Assembly: GCA_028289725.1 (NCBI GenBank) | Contig: JANQOH010000294.1 | Coordinates: 1 to 7,168, forward strand | DNA: 7,168 nucleotides | Reading direction: 5' to 3' | DNA from: Alphaproteobacteria bacterium | GTDB taxonomy: Bacteria > Pseudomonadota > Alphaproteobacteria > UBA7887 | Shown: positions 1 to 6,274 of the stretch, one piece after another | Layout: the number at the start of each line of letters is the position of its first letter | Numbering within the stretch: the stretch's first letter is position 1 | Program-made: the position numbers and the translations under genes | The notes under the pieces: generated by a model | What the model was told of the DNA's origin: nothing | The model's database searches: none | The model's input: the letters and a program-made list of their open reading frames with translations, nothing else

Positions 1-690
1 GATATTATGCGCATGGGCGCCGGCGGATTGCTGAAAGAAATCGCCAGCCGGCCGCAACCGCGCGACCGGAAATCCACGCCAAAACGTGCGCCGCAAATCG
101 CCGCGCTGGTGCTCGCCGCCGGTCAGTCACGGCGCATGGGCGCCGCCAATAAGCTTCTCGCCGATATCGACGGCGCGCCGATGGTACGCCGGATCGTCGA
201 TGCTGCCCTCGCCTCAAAGGCCGACCGCGTCGTTGTCGTCACCGGTCACGAAGCGGAGATGGTGCGCGGCGCCTTGGATGGACTCGACGTCACGTTTGTC
301 GAAAATCCGGACTATGCGGACGGTCTATCGACGAGCCTTCGCCAAGGATTGTCGGTGCTCGACGATGCGATCGATGGCGCACTGGTTTGTCTTGGGGATA
401 TGCCGCAAGTCAGCGCCGGTCTGCTCGACCGCCTCATCGCCGCGTTCGACCCGGTCGAAGGCCGCGCCATTTGCGTGCCCGTCAGCCAAGGCAAGCGCGG
501 TAATCCGGTGTTGTGGGGCGCGCAGTTCTTCGACCAAATGACCAGTGTGTCAGGCGACGTCGGCGCACGCCATTTGATAGGCGAATTCGCCGAGTCAGTG
601 TGTGAGGTCGATGTTGAGGACGACGCCATACTGACGGATATCGACACCCCGGCAGCGCTGGCGGCGTACCGACGGCAAAGGAGCGCTTAG
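1..690 (+). CDS. MocA-type molybdenum cofactor nucleotidyltransferase, C-terminal part (5' end outside window)
   Basis: The frame is open from base 1, so this is probably the C-terminal part of a longer protein. The family transfers a nucleotide (CMP for MocA, GMP for MobA) to molybdopterin-Mo in the cytoplasm. Seen: the NTP-transferase signature LAAGQSRRMG at bases 112-141 followed by NKLL, a metal-binding-type GDMP motif near 397-408, a GNPVL motif near 499-513, and the closing DIDTPAAL near 640-663. Before the nucleotidyltransferase lies a linker, GAGGLLKEIASRPQPR. From memory of the family, this kind of linker joins a molybdopterin-binding (MoCF) domain to a MocA domain in fused alphaproteobacterial proteins of roughly 500 residues. 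The ATG codons at 7 and 13 fall inside this linker and have no visible ribosome site, so they are probably internal. NKLL favours MocA over MobA, but nucleotide specificity cannot be read with certainty. The stop overlaps the sufS start by one base. Confidence 0.85.
   Translation, partial: DIMRMGAGGLLKEIASRPQPRDRKSTPKRAPQIAALVLAAGQSRRMGAANKLLADIDGAPMVRRIVDAALASKADRVVVVTGHEAEMVRGALDGLDVTFVENPDYADGLSTSLRQGLSVLDDAIDGALVCLGDMPQVSAGLLDRLIAAFDPVEGRAICVPVSQGKRGNPVLWGAQFFDQMTSVSGDVGARHLIGEFAESVCEVDVEDDAILTDIDTPAALAAYRRQRSA
677..683 (+). promoter_or_regulatory. Ribosome binding site for sufS (GTG start)
   Basis: AAAGGAG lies 6 nt before the GTG at 690. It decides for this GTG over the in-frame ATG at 702, which has no comparable site. 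It sits inside the last codons of the preceding gene, consistent with translational coupling through the TAGTG stop/start overlap. Confidence 0.75.
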
Positions 691-1913
691 TGACTGTCGA
701 CATGGCGGTGCTGCGCGCCGAGTTCCCCATTTTGTCTACGCAGGTGCGGGGCAAGCCGCTTCACTATCTCGACAACGCGGCGACCAGCCAGATGCCGCAA
801 GCCGTCATTGACGCCGTCACCACGCATGAAACACAGGCGCGCGCCAACGTACTGCGCGGCGTGCACACTTTGGCCGAACGCGCCACCGACGCTTACGAAA
901 ACGCGCGGGCCGACGTCGCGCGCTACATCGGCGCGGCCGCGCCCGAAGAGGTGGTCTTCACCAGCGGGACCACGTCCGCTATCAATCTTGCGGCGCACAG
1001 CTTCGGTGCCTTGTTGTCCGAGGGCGACGAGATCGTGTTTTCGTTGCTCGAGCACCACTCCAACATCGTGCCATGGCAAATGCTGCGCGACCGGCGTGGC
1101 GTCGTCCTAAAAGTTCTACCCGTCACCGACGATGGCCGGATCGACCTTGACTGCCTCGATGAGGTGGTGACGCGACGGACCAAACTGATCGCCTTGGCCC
1201 ATGTTTCGAACGTCACCGGCGCCGTCACCGATATCGCGCGCGTCGTTGCCGCGGCCCGCGACGTGGGCGCGCGGGTGCTGCTCGATGGCGCCCAAGCCGT
1301 GCCGCACGGACCGGTCGACGTCGCAGGTATGGGGATCGATTTCTACGCATTTTCCGGCCACAAAGTGTATGGGCCTAACGGCATCGGCGCGCTTTGGGCT
1401 CGGCGCGAGCTTCTCGATGAAATGCCACCCTTTATGGGCGGTGGCGAAATGATCCGGACGGTGACGGTTGAGCAAACAACCTATGCGCCGACACCTCACA
1501 AGTTCGAGGCCGGAACCCCGCCAATCGCGCAAGCCGTTGGACTCGGCGCCGCCGTGCGGTGGGCGATGGCGCTCGACCTCGAAACCGCGACGGCCCATGT
1601 CAATCGGCTAACCGGCCGTATCCTGGACGGGTTACGTGAGCGGCCCGGTATCCGCGTTCTCGGCCCCCTCGGCTCACAGGGTCGGGCGCCGGTGATCTCC
1701 TTCGAGGTCGACACCATTCATCCGCACGATGTCTGCACCATCCTCGACCATCACGGCGTCGCCTTGCGCGGCGGCCACCATTGCGCCCAGCCGTTGATGG
1801 ATCATTGCGATATTGTCGGCACGACGCGTGCGAGCTTGATGCCCTATAACGACGACAGCGATGTCGACGCGCTTTTCGAGGGCCTCGACGACGCGATGGC
1901 GCGCTTCGCTTAG
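690..1913 (+). CDS. sufS: SufS-type (class II) cysteine desulfurase
   Basis: This PLP enzyme removes sulfur from L-cysteine, giving alanine and a protein-bound persulfide that feeds Fe-S cluster assembly or other thio-cofactors in the cytoplasm. Length is 407 residues, almost the same as E. coli SufS (406). Seen: H122-H123 in LEHHSN (cofactor-stacking histidine), D199 and Q202 in LLDGAQ, the PLP Schiff-base lysine K225 in FSGHK, and the catalytic cysteine C365 in RGGHHCAQPLM followed by RASLMPYN. The short active-site loop and the GHHC context place it in the SufS/CsdA group rather than IscS/NifS. CAQPLM resembles the Bacillus SufS that works with SufU, from memory, whereas E. coli has CAMPLM; this fits the sufU-type gene next to it. 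The GTG start is chosen because of AAAGGAG at 677-683. It overlaps the upstream gene by 1 nt and ends 14 nt before sufU. A role in sulfurating a Mo cofactor is an alternative suggested only by context. Confidence 0.95.
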   Translation: MTVDMAVLRAEFPILSTQVRGKPLHYLDNAATSQMPQAVIDAVTTHETQARANVLRGVHTLAERATDAYENARADVARYIGAAAPEEVVFTSGTTSAINLAAHSFGALLSEGDEIVFSLLEHHSNIVPWQMLRDRRGVVLKVLPVTDDGRIDLDCLDEVVTRRTKLIALAHVSNVTGAVTDIARVVAAARDVGARVLLDGAQAVPHGPVDVAGMGIDFYAFSGHKVYGPNGIGALWARRELLDEMPPFMGGGEMIRTVTVEQTTYAPTPHKFEAGTPPIAQAVGLGAAVRWAMALDLETATAHVNRLTGRILDGLRERPGIRVLGPLGSQGRAPVISFEVDTIHPHDVCTILDHHGVALRGGHHCAQPLMDHCDIVGTTRASLMPYNDDSDVDALFEGLDDAMARFA

Positions 1914-1927
1914 ATCACGACGGACTG

Positions 1928-2350
1928 ATGGATACCGATCTTTATCACGCACGCATTCTTGAACTCGCGCGCGACACCAGCACCGAGGGACGCCTCGACG
2001 CGCCCACGGCCAGCGCAACGGTCAACAACCCGCTCTGCGGTGATCGTGTGACGATCGATGTGATTGTTGAAAACGCCGACATATCCGTGCTCGGCCACAA
2101 AGTACGCGGCTGCGCTTTGTGCCGCGCCTCAGCGACCTTGATCGGCGCCCACGCACCAGGACACGACGCTGCGAGCCTCAAAGTAGTCGCCGGCGCGGTC
2201 ACCGCGATGTTGAAACATGGCGGCCCTGCGCCGGATGGGCCGTGGCAGGCGCTCGAAGCCTTCCGGCCCGTTGCCGATCACAAGAGCCGGCACGATTGCG
2301 TCTTGCTTCCATTTCAAGCGCTCGTCGACGCGCTCGATCAAGCAGATTAG
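1928..2350 (+). CDS. sufU: SufU/NifU-N-type Fe-S scaffold or sulfur-acceptor protein
   Basis: A 140-residue member of the SUF-associated NifU-like family. These are small cytoplasmic zinc proteins that accept persulfide sulfur from SufS or hold a nascent cluster. Seen: C37 and D39 in NPLCGDR, C62 in VRGCALC, and C124 in SRHDCVLLPF. The spacing matches, with a constant offset of 4, the Cys41/Asp43/Cys66/Cys128 zinc-site set known for Bacillus subtilis SufU. An additional cysteine, C65, lies three residues after C62, where many relatives have serine. The insertion between the second and third cysteine (KHGGPAPDGPWQALEAF) is the feature separating SufU from classic IscU. The ATG at 1928 follows the sufS stop by 14 nt; the ribosome site is weak, so coupling to sufS translation is likely. 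Whether it is a zinc sulfur-transfer protein or a true scaffold cannot be settled from sequence. Confidence 0.92.
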   Translation: MDTDLYHARILELARDTSTEGRLDAPTASATVNNPLCGDRVTIDVIVENADISVLGHKVRGCALCRASATLIGAHAPGHDAASLKVVAGAVTAMLKHGGPAPDGPWQALEAFRPVADHKSRHDCVLLPFQALVDALDQAD

Positions 2351-2357
2351 ATGGGGC

Positions 2358-2379
2358 GCGTCGGCTAGGTCACCGACGC
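2358..2379. terminator. GC-rich inverted repeat at convergent gene ends
   Basis: GCGTCGG (2358-2364) and CCGACGC (2373-2379) are perfect 7-bp arms around an 8-nt loop. The repeat lies just after the sufU stop and overlaps the last codons and stop of the minus-strand gene. There is no T-tract on either side, so it is not a textbook intrinsic terminator. It could act as a bidirectional 3'-end stem or help a Rho-dependent stop, or it may be chance in GC-rich DNA. Confidence 0.35.
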
Positions 2380-2724
2380 AACGCGGAACGTATAAGGCTC
2401 ACCGTCATGCTCGGTGATGGTGACATATTCCCCGGGCACGAACGCGTGGCTTTCGAACCGGAAAAACGGCGTGTCATCTTCCTCGCCCGGCGCATAGGAG
2501 AAGGCCCAGGTCCCGTGCCGGGTATGGATCAGGTGCCCGTTTTCATCGTCTTCACCCTGCCAAAAGCGGCGAACAGTGCTTGCATTCCGATGCGCGCGCC
2601 ATTCCTCGACATTGATGTGGCCGGTATCGTCTAGCGGCGCCTTGAATTCGTAGCCGCAATCCGGATTGCCGTCGGGCCAGCGCGGGGTGCGGCCAAGTTC
2701 GAGGCGTATGGTCTTCAGAGACAT
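2365..2724 (-). CDS. Small conserved hypothetical protein, function unknown
   Basis: A 119-residue soluble, acidic protein with no signal peptide, membrane segment or cysteine cluster; its single cysteine is in NPDCGYEF. Visible blocks are an N-terminal strand (LKTIRLELGRTP), PDCGYEFKAPLDDTGHI, VEEWRAHRNASTVRRFW, an acidic patch GEDDENGHLIHT, a second acidic patch GEEDDTPFFRF, and a C-terminal FVPGEYVTITEHDGEPYTFRV that reads like a small beta-barrel. I recognise the pattern as a widespread alphaproteobacterial hypothetical from memory, but no activity is known to me. The ATG at 2724 is chosen over a TTG at 2739 because GGAAG lies 8 nt before it, while the TTG has none. It is 33 nt downstream of the universal stress protein gene on the same strand and is the last gene of the probable operon, so a stress-related role is possible but only inferred. 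Confidence 0.75.
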   Translation of the reverse strand: MSLKTIRLELGRTPRWPDGNPDCGYEFKAPLDDTGHINVEEWRAHRNASTVRRFWQGEDDENGHLIHTRHGTWAFSYAPGEEDDTPFFRFESHAFVPGEYVTITEHDGEPYTFRVASVT

Positions 2725-2732
2725 GTCCGTCG

Positions 2733-2737
2733 CTTCC
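2733..2737 (-). promoter_or_regulatory. Ribosome binding site supporting the ATG at 2724
   Basis: On the minus strand GGAAG lies 8 nt before the ATG at 2724. It overlaps the upstream TTG at 2739, which argues against the TTG being used as the start. Confidence 0.5.
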
Positions 2738-2757
2738 AATTGAGTCCGTTTGGAAAT

Positions 2758-3618
2758 TTAGTGGGCCATCAAAACCGGCAATTCGGCGTCGATCAGCATG
2801 CGCCGCGTGACACCGCCGAGCACCAATTCCCGAAGTCGGCTGTGACCATAAGCGCCCATGACGAGCAACCCGGCGTCGTTCTGATGGGCGTGCTCAAGAA
2901 CCAGTTCGGGAACAGGTCTTTCGGCGTCTGTGACGACTTTCGGCGCGGCGTTTACGCCATGCCGCGCCAGATAGGCGCAAGCCGCTTTGCCGTCTGGACC
3001 CTGAAGACCCTCGCCATTGACCTCCAACACCGTGACATGGCTCGCCTGCTGCAACAAAGGGAGCGCCGCGCTCACGGCCAGAGCGGACTCTCGACCACCG
3101 TTCCAAGCGATCAATACGCGCAGGTCCTTAAGGCTTAGCGGGTCCGCGCCGGCAAGGAGCAGCGGCCGCGGCGTTTCGAACAAGACGGTCTCGACGGCAA
3201 TATCGGCGTCGTCGCTGCCACGTCGGACGGGATGACTGACGATCACCAAATCGCTGAGCCGCCCATGATGTGCGATGGCGTCGGCGATCGGTCCCACATT
3301 TTCATGCCAAATTGCGCACGCGCCTTTCCCGGATGCGTCGCTCACGGACAGTCCGGCTTCGTCGCATGCCGCTTTGAAGCTATCGCGTGCTTGAACCGTG
3401 CGCCGGTCGGAGTCGTCGCGCGCCGCGTCAATCACGCTCTCAATCATGGCCGGCGACATGCCGTCGATCGCAAGCCGTACGGCTTCGCGCGGATCCGAGC
3501 AAACGATGAGGCCTTCGACCGCCGCGTCAAACGCCTTGCCGATCGCGAGCCCCGTTAGAGCCACACTTCGGTCCGTCTCGTGGCCCTCGAGCAATGTCAG
3601 AATTCTTGCCCAACCCAT
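2758..3618 (-). CDS. Tandem-domain universal stress protein (UspA family)
   Basis: A 286-residue cytoplasmic protein with two Usp domains, the usual size for the tandem type. The N-terminal domain (about residues 1-145) starts with a beta strand, WARILTLLEG, and lacks a clear nucleotide-binding loop. The C-terminal domain (about 150-286) starts at LKDLRVLIAWNGGRESALAV and carries G255-A-Y-G258-H-S, nine residues, then GGVT (268-271). This matches the ATP-binding G-2x-G-9x-G pattern except that the residue after the last glycine is glycine rather than Ser/Thr, with a threonine two further on. Such proteins bind ATP or other ligands and help survival under starvation, oxidative or respiratory stress; the exact partner is unknown. 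The ATG at 3618 is preferred over a TTG at 3690 because GCGGAAG lies 7 nt upstream and the TTG would overlap the preceding gene's stop. It lies 68 nt after the kinase-fusion gene and 33 nt before the small hypothetical gene. Confidence 0.9.
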   Translation of the reverse strand: MGWARILTLLEGHETDRSVALTGLAIGKAFDAAVEGLIVCSDPREAVRLAIDGMSPAMIESVIDAARDDSDRRTVQARDSFKAACDEAGLSVSDASGKGACAIWHENVGPIADAIAHHGRLSDLVIVSHPVRRGSDDADIAVETVLFETPRPLLLAGADPLSLKDLRVLIAWNGGRESALAVSAALPLLQQASHVTVLEVNGEGLQGPDGKAACAYLARHGVNAAPKVVTDAERPVPELVLEHAHQNDAGLLVMGAYGHSRLRELVLGGVTRRMLIDAELPVLMAH

Positions 3619-3625
3619 CGCCGTG

Positions 3626-3632
3626 CTTCCGC
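3626..3632 (-). promoter_or_regulatory. Ribosome binding site fixing the Usp start
   Basis: GCGGAAG on the minus strand ends 7 nt before the ATG at 3618. The upstream in-frame TTG at 3690 has no purine-rich site, so the shorter protein is favoured. Confidence 0.55.
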
Positions 3633-3686
3633 CTCGCGTTTCGCGGCCAGAACACGTTGAAATGATCGGCCTCGCACTGATTTGGA

Positions 3687-5252
3687 TCAAGCATCAATTC
3701 GGGCTGTTTGTGCGATCGCAGCAGTCGCTGCCTTAAGAACCGCTTTCTGGTCGCCCTTGGAATCAAGCTTGGTCCAGTCGATTTCACCTATTTGATATTG
3801 GAGTTGCGCGGCAACGACCTCCGCTGTGGCATCGGACGCGTCCGCCGCCGTCGCCAGGCGTTCGTCAACACGTTGGATGAGAACATCCTTCGCCGCCTCC
3901 AGCCAAAGGCCGGTGAATGGCGCCGCCGTGTCGGTCGCCACTGCTTGGACGGCGGCCCTCTGTGTCGGACGCGCGAACACTGCGTCCACGATCACTGTGC
4001 ACCCGCCATCGAGGGAGTCGCGCGCCAGCGAAAACATGCGCGCGTAAACCTCTTCGCTAACCGTTTCGCCGTAGGCTTCCGGGCCCAGCCGCCCCTCGGG
4101 TTCAACATTGAACATGTGCTTGCGAACCATGTCGCTGCGCACGATCACCGCGCCCGGCGCGCCACCGATATGTGGCGCAAGAGCACGTGCCAAAGTCGAC
4201 TTTCCTGTTCCGGATAGGCCACCGATCGCGACAGCAACGGGCGGATCGGGTTCGAGGAGTGCGAAAGCGAGCGCCAAATAATCCCGCGCATCGGCCCTGA
4301 GCGCATCTTGCCCCTCTAGCGCCTCGACGGCACTCACCATCGCGCGCACACCGGCGCGCAAGGATTGAAACAGCGGCAACAGCGCCACGCCCGCATAGTC
4401 CTCGGTCCGCGCCAAGTAGCGATTGAAGACAAGATTGGCCTGATCACGACGCCGCCGGTGCTGCAAATCCATCAGCAGGAAAGCCAGATCGTACAGCACG
4501 TCGACGCAGGCAATGTCTTCATTGAATTCGATGCTGTCGAACAACGTTGGCGCACCATCGAGCAAACAAATGTTGCGCAGATGAAGATCGCCATGGCACC
4601 AGCGGACAAACCCGCCCGCGCGACGCGTTTCGGCTAGGTCGGCAACATCGTCGAGCGCCTCGCGCCACAGCGCTTCCAAACGTGCAAGCTCCGAGGCTTG
4701 AAAAATACCAGGGCATGCCCGCTGGAGCGTCGCCATGTTACCGTCGATCACAGTTTTGAGGCCGGCGCGCCCGCCTTTGTCGGATCGGATTTCGGCACCG
4801 TCGTGAAACAGCGCAATCGCATCGGCGAGGCGCGTCAGCAGCGGATCGTCAAGACGATCCGCCTCCGACAATCGGTCGAACAAGTTTGCCTGTTCAAACC
4901 GGTTCATTTCGACCAACCAGTCGATACTTTCTCCATCGCCGCCAAGGACCAATGCGCCATCGGTCTGCCGGGTCACGGCGGTTACACCGCGATAGAGACT
5001 CGGGGCGGTGCGGCGATTGAGCCGCACTTCGTTTTCGCACGCGACCCGACGTGCTTCGGCGGTCGTGAAATCCAGGAATGGAAATTTCACCGCCCGTTTG
5101 AGTTTGTAGACGGTATCGCCAACCAGAAAAACGTACGCGACATGCGTCTCGATGACATCGACCGCTTGGCTGCCGTGCGTCGCCGGATCACGCAATAAGG
5201 CGACGGTTTCGGATTGCTGGCTCATTGCCGCCGATTGCTCTTCAAAGCGCAT
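3687..5252 (-). CDS. Two-domain protein: aminoglycoside-phosphotransferase-like kinase plus P-loop ATPase/kinase
   Basis: A 521-residue cytoplasmic fusion. The N-terminal half (about 1-325) has the protein-kinase-like APH fold: an N-lobe with VYKLKRAVKFPFLDF, then the catalytic loop HGDLHLRN with D222 as catalytic base and N227 as metal ligand, then FDSIEFNED as the metal-binding segment. The C-terminal half (about 335-521) is a P-loop kinase with Walker A GLSGTGKST (G345-T353, K351), a VIVDAVF strand, and a C-terminal arginine-containing lid-like segment. This combination (COG2187 plus COG0645) is known as a bifunctional phosphotransferase/ATP-binding protein. Its substrate is unknown, and despite the name it is not evidence for antibiotic resistance. 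The ATG at 5252 overlaps the end of the upstream hydrolase gene by 11 nt, suggesting translational coupling; a second ATG at 5225 (MSQQSE) is an equally plausible start. No ribosome site decides between them. Confidence 0.87.
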   Translation of the reverse strand: MRFEEQSAAMSQQSETVALLRDPATHGSQAVDVIETHVAYVFLVGDTVYKLKRAVKFPFLDFTTAEARRVACENEVRLNRRTAPSLYRGVTAVTRQTDGALVLGGDGESIDWLVEMNRFEQANLFDRLSEADRLDDPLLTRLADAIALFHDGAEIRSDKGGRAGLKTVIDGNMATLQRACPGIFQASELARLEALWREALDDVADLAETRRAGGFVRWCHGDLHLRNICLLDGAPTLFDSIEFNEDIACVDVLYDLAFLLMDLQHRRRRDQANLVFNRYLARTEDYAGVALLPLFQSLRAGVRAMVSAVEALEGQDALRADARDYLALAFALLEPDPPVAVAIGGLSGTGKSTLARALAPHIGGAPGAVIVRSDMVRKHMFNVEPEGRLGPEAYGETVSEEVYARMFSLARDSLDGGCTVIVDAVFARPTQRAAVQAVATDTAAPFTGLWLEAAKDVLIQRVDERLATAADASDATAEVVAAQLQYQIGEIDWTKLDSKGDQKAVLKAATAAIAQTARIDA

Positions 5253-6102
5253 TCAGCGGCAGTTTCAGATACGCCACGCCGTTGTCCTCAGGATCCGGAA
5301 GATGGCCGGCTCGAATGTTCACCTGGATCGACGGCAGGATGAGCTGCGGCATGTCGAGCGTCGCGTCCCGGCTGGTTCGCATGTCGACGAACTGATCCTC
5401 AGTGATGCCGTCATGAACATGGATGTTTTGCGCCCGTTCCTCGGCGACCGTGGTTTCCCACGCATAGTCGCGATCCCCCGGCGCATAGTCATGGCACATA
5501 AACAGGCGCGTTTCCTTTGGAAGCGACAGCACTTTGTGGATGGATTGGAATAAGACACGTGCGTCGCCGCCCGGAAAATCCGTCCGCGCCGTGCCGAAAT
5601 CCGGCATGAACAAGGTATCGCCGACAAACGCGGCATCGCCGATGACGTAAGTCACGCAGGCCGGCGTATGACCGGGGGTGTGCATCACACGCACTTCCAG
5701 ATCGCCGATTGCGAAGGTTTCGCCATCCTCAAATAGCCGATCGAATTGAGAGCCGTCGGGCTCGAATCCGCTGTTGAGGTTGAATACGGTCTTAAACACA
5801 CCTTGGATGTCGGTGATGTGCGCGCCAATGCCAACGTCCGCGCCGAGCTTGCGCTTCAAATACGCCGCGCCGGACAAGTGATCGGCATGCGCATGGGTCT
5901 CCAAGATCCAGTCGACAGTCAGCCCTTGTTCGCCGACGAGTTTGACCAACTTATCGGCAGCTTCGGTCGTCGTGCGGCCCGACTTGGGGTCAAAGTCCAA
6001 CACCGAGTCGATGATCGCGGCGCGTTTGTTTTCGGGGTCGGCAACCAGGTAGGTGATCGTGAAAGTATCGGCGTGAAACAGGGCTGTGACTTCGGGGTTC
6101 AT
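5242..6102 (-). CDS. blh: Metallo-beta-lactamase-fold hydrolase, Blh/ETHE1-like probable persulfide dioxygenase
   Basis: A 286-residue cytoplasmic protein. Blh/ETHE1 enzymes use mononuclear iron to oxidise glutathione persulfide with O2 to sulfite and GSH, removing excess sulfide sulfur. Seen: H70-x-H72-x-D74-H75 in THAHADHLSG, H145 in TPGHTP, D162 in GDTLF, and H204 in MCHDY, the full MBL metal-ligand set. GTARTDFPGGDA and CHDYAPGDRDYAWETTVAEERAQNIHV are the segments typical of the persulfide-dioxygenase/Blh branch rather than glyoxalase II, which usually lacks the DFPGGD and AWETT stretches. The ATG at 6102 has GAGGT 6 nt upstream. It is divergent from an ArsR regulator of the BigR type, the same pairing that defines the BigR/Blh locus in Xylella and Agrobacterium. 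It is probably the first gene of a four-gene minus-strand operon. Persulfide substrate is inferred from family and context; other MBL hydrolase activity is not excluded. Confidence 0.9.
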   Translation of the reverse strand: MNPEVTALFHADTFTITYLVADPENKRAAIIDSVLDFDPKSGRTTTEAADKLVKLVGEQGLTVDWILETHAHADHLSGAAYLKRKLGADVGIGAHITDIQGVFKTVFNLNSGFEPDGSQFDRLFEDGETFAIGDLEVRVMHTPGHTPACVTYVIGDAAFVGDTLFMPDFGTARTDFPGGDARVLFQSIHKVLSLPKETRLFMCHDYAPGDRDYAWETTVAEERAQNIHVHDGITEDQFVDMRTSRDATLDMPQLILPSIQVNIRAGHLPDPEDNGVAYLKLPLNAL

Positions 6103-6108
6103 TTCAGG

Positions 6109-6113
6109 ACCTC
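6109..6113 (-). promoter_or_regulatory. Ribosome binding site for the MBL-fold hydrolase
   Basis: GAGGT on the minus strand lies 6 nt before the ATG at 6102 and supports that start. Confidence 0.6.
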
Positions 6114-6125
6114 GTTTATCGAATG

Positions 6126-6138
6126 GGTGGTCTCCACC
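6126..6138 (-). promoter_or_regulatory. Small hairpin in the leader of the hydrolase mRNA
   Basis: In the minus-strand leader GGTGG-AGA-CCACC forms a perfect 5-bp stem with a 3-nt loop, ending about 12 nt upstream of the ribosome site. A purine-rich GGGAGG run (6135-6140) at its 5' side would be partly held in the stem. It could affect translation or mRNA stability, but it is short and may be chance. Confidence 0.25.
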
Positions 6139-6239
6139 TCCCGCTCAAACTTCGCGTCACGTCCCGACTTGGATGTCTTTGTTTTTGTTTGGTGCGTTTT
6201 ATCCGTTTCGACGGCAACCGCACAACGCGTGATCGGGCA

Positions 6240-6267
6240 TTGACAATATATTAGATAATGCTAAATT
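6240..6267 (+). promoter_or_regulatory. Probable promoter of the bigR-ygaP transcript
   Basis: A perfect -35 hexamer TTGACA (6240-6245) is followed after 16 nt by a weaker -10-like TAAATT (6262-6267, 4 of 6). The sequence is sharply AT-rich against GC-rich surroundings. A start site about 7 nt downstream would fall at or next to the ATG at 6275, which would make the mRNA leaderless or nearly so. Confidence 0.5.
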
Positions 6268-6273
6268 AGTAAA
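6245..6273 (-). promoter_or_regulatory. Probable promoter of the hydrolase operon, overlapping the divergent one
   Basis: On the minus strand TTTACT (6268-6273, 4 of 6 for -35) and TATATT (6245-6250, 5 of 6 for -10) are separated by 17 nt. Transcription would start near 6238, giving a leader of roughly 135 nt before the ATG at 6102. It occupies nearly the same bases as the plus-strand promoter, so one bound protein could block both. Confidence 0.45.
6247..6268. promoter_or_regulatory. Candidate operator dyad for the ArsR/BigR regulator
   Basis: TTAG (6251-6254), six bases, then CTAA (6261-6264) form a dyad that resumes after a 2-bp mismatch with TA/TA at 6247-6248 and 6267-6268. It lies between the -35 and -10 elements of both divergent promoters and 7-28 nt before the regulator start. 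BigR-type regulators are known to bind AT-rich palindromes overlapping their own promoters, so this is the best operator candidate in the window. The arms are short and no binding data exist here. Confidence 0.45.
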
Positions 6274-6274
6274 T

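Noticed and set aside
1116..1598. 160-codon minus-strand frame opposite sufS
   Set aside because: SufS motifs run through the whole region on the plus strand; the antisense frame is unrecognisable.
2119..2634. 171-codon plus-strand frame spanning the sufU end and the small minus-strand gene
   Set aside because: It overlaps two better-supported genes in other frames, and its arginine-rich composition is typical of a shadow frame.
3619..3690. Longer Usp protein starting at a TTG at 3690
   Set aside because: The extra 24 residues do not look like a Usp fold, there is no ribosome site, and the frame would overlap the previous stop; the ATG at 3618 has GCGGAAG at the right distance.
3708..5198. 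Several plus-strand frames (3708-4217, 4365-4637, 4698-5198) opposite the kinase fusion
   Set aside because: The minus-strand reading has clear Walker A and HGDLHLRN motifs; the opposite frames have no family resemblance or ribosome sites.
3687..5252. Aminoglycoside resistance gene
   Set aside because: The APH-like domain is fused to a P-loop kinase and lies in a chromosomal stress-type operon; this family is not known to confer resistance and no mobile element is nearby.
5746..6243. Long plus-strand open frame (165 codons) opposite the MBL hydrolase
   Set aside because: It is antisense to a gene with a complete set of metal-ligand motifs, has no recognisable domain, and runs into the promoter region; long antisense frames are expected in GC-rich DNA.
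6103..6274. Riboswitch or small RNA in the divergent intergenic region
   Set aside because: Only a 5-bp hairpin and promoter-like elements are visible; no conserved multi-stem structure or terminator is apparent in 172 bases.
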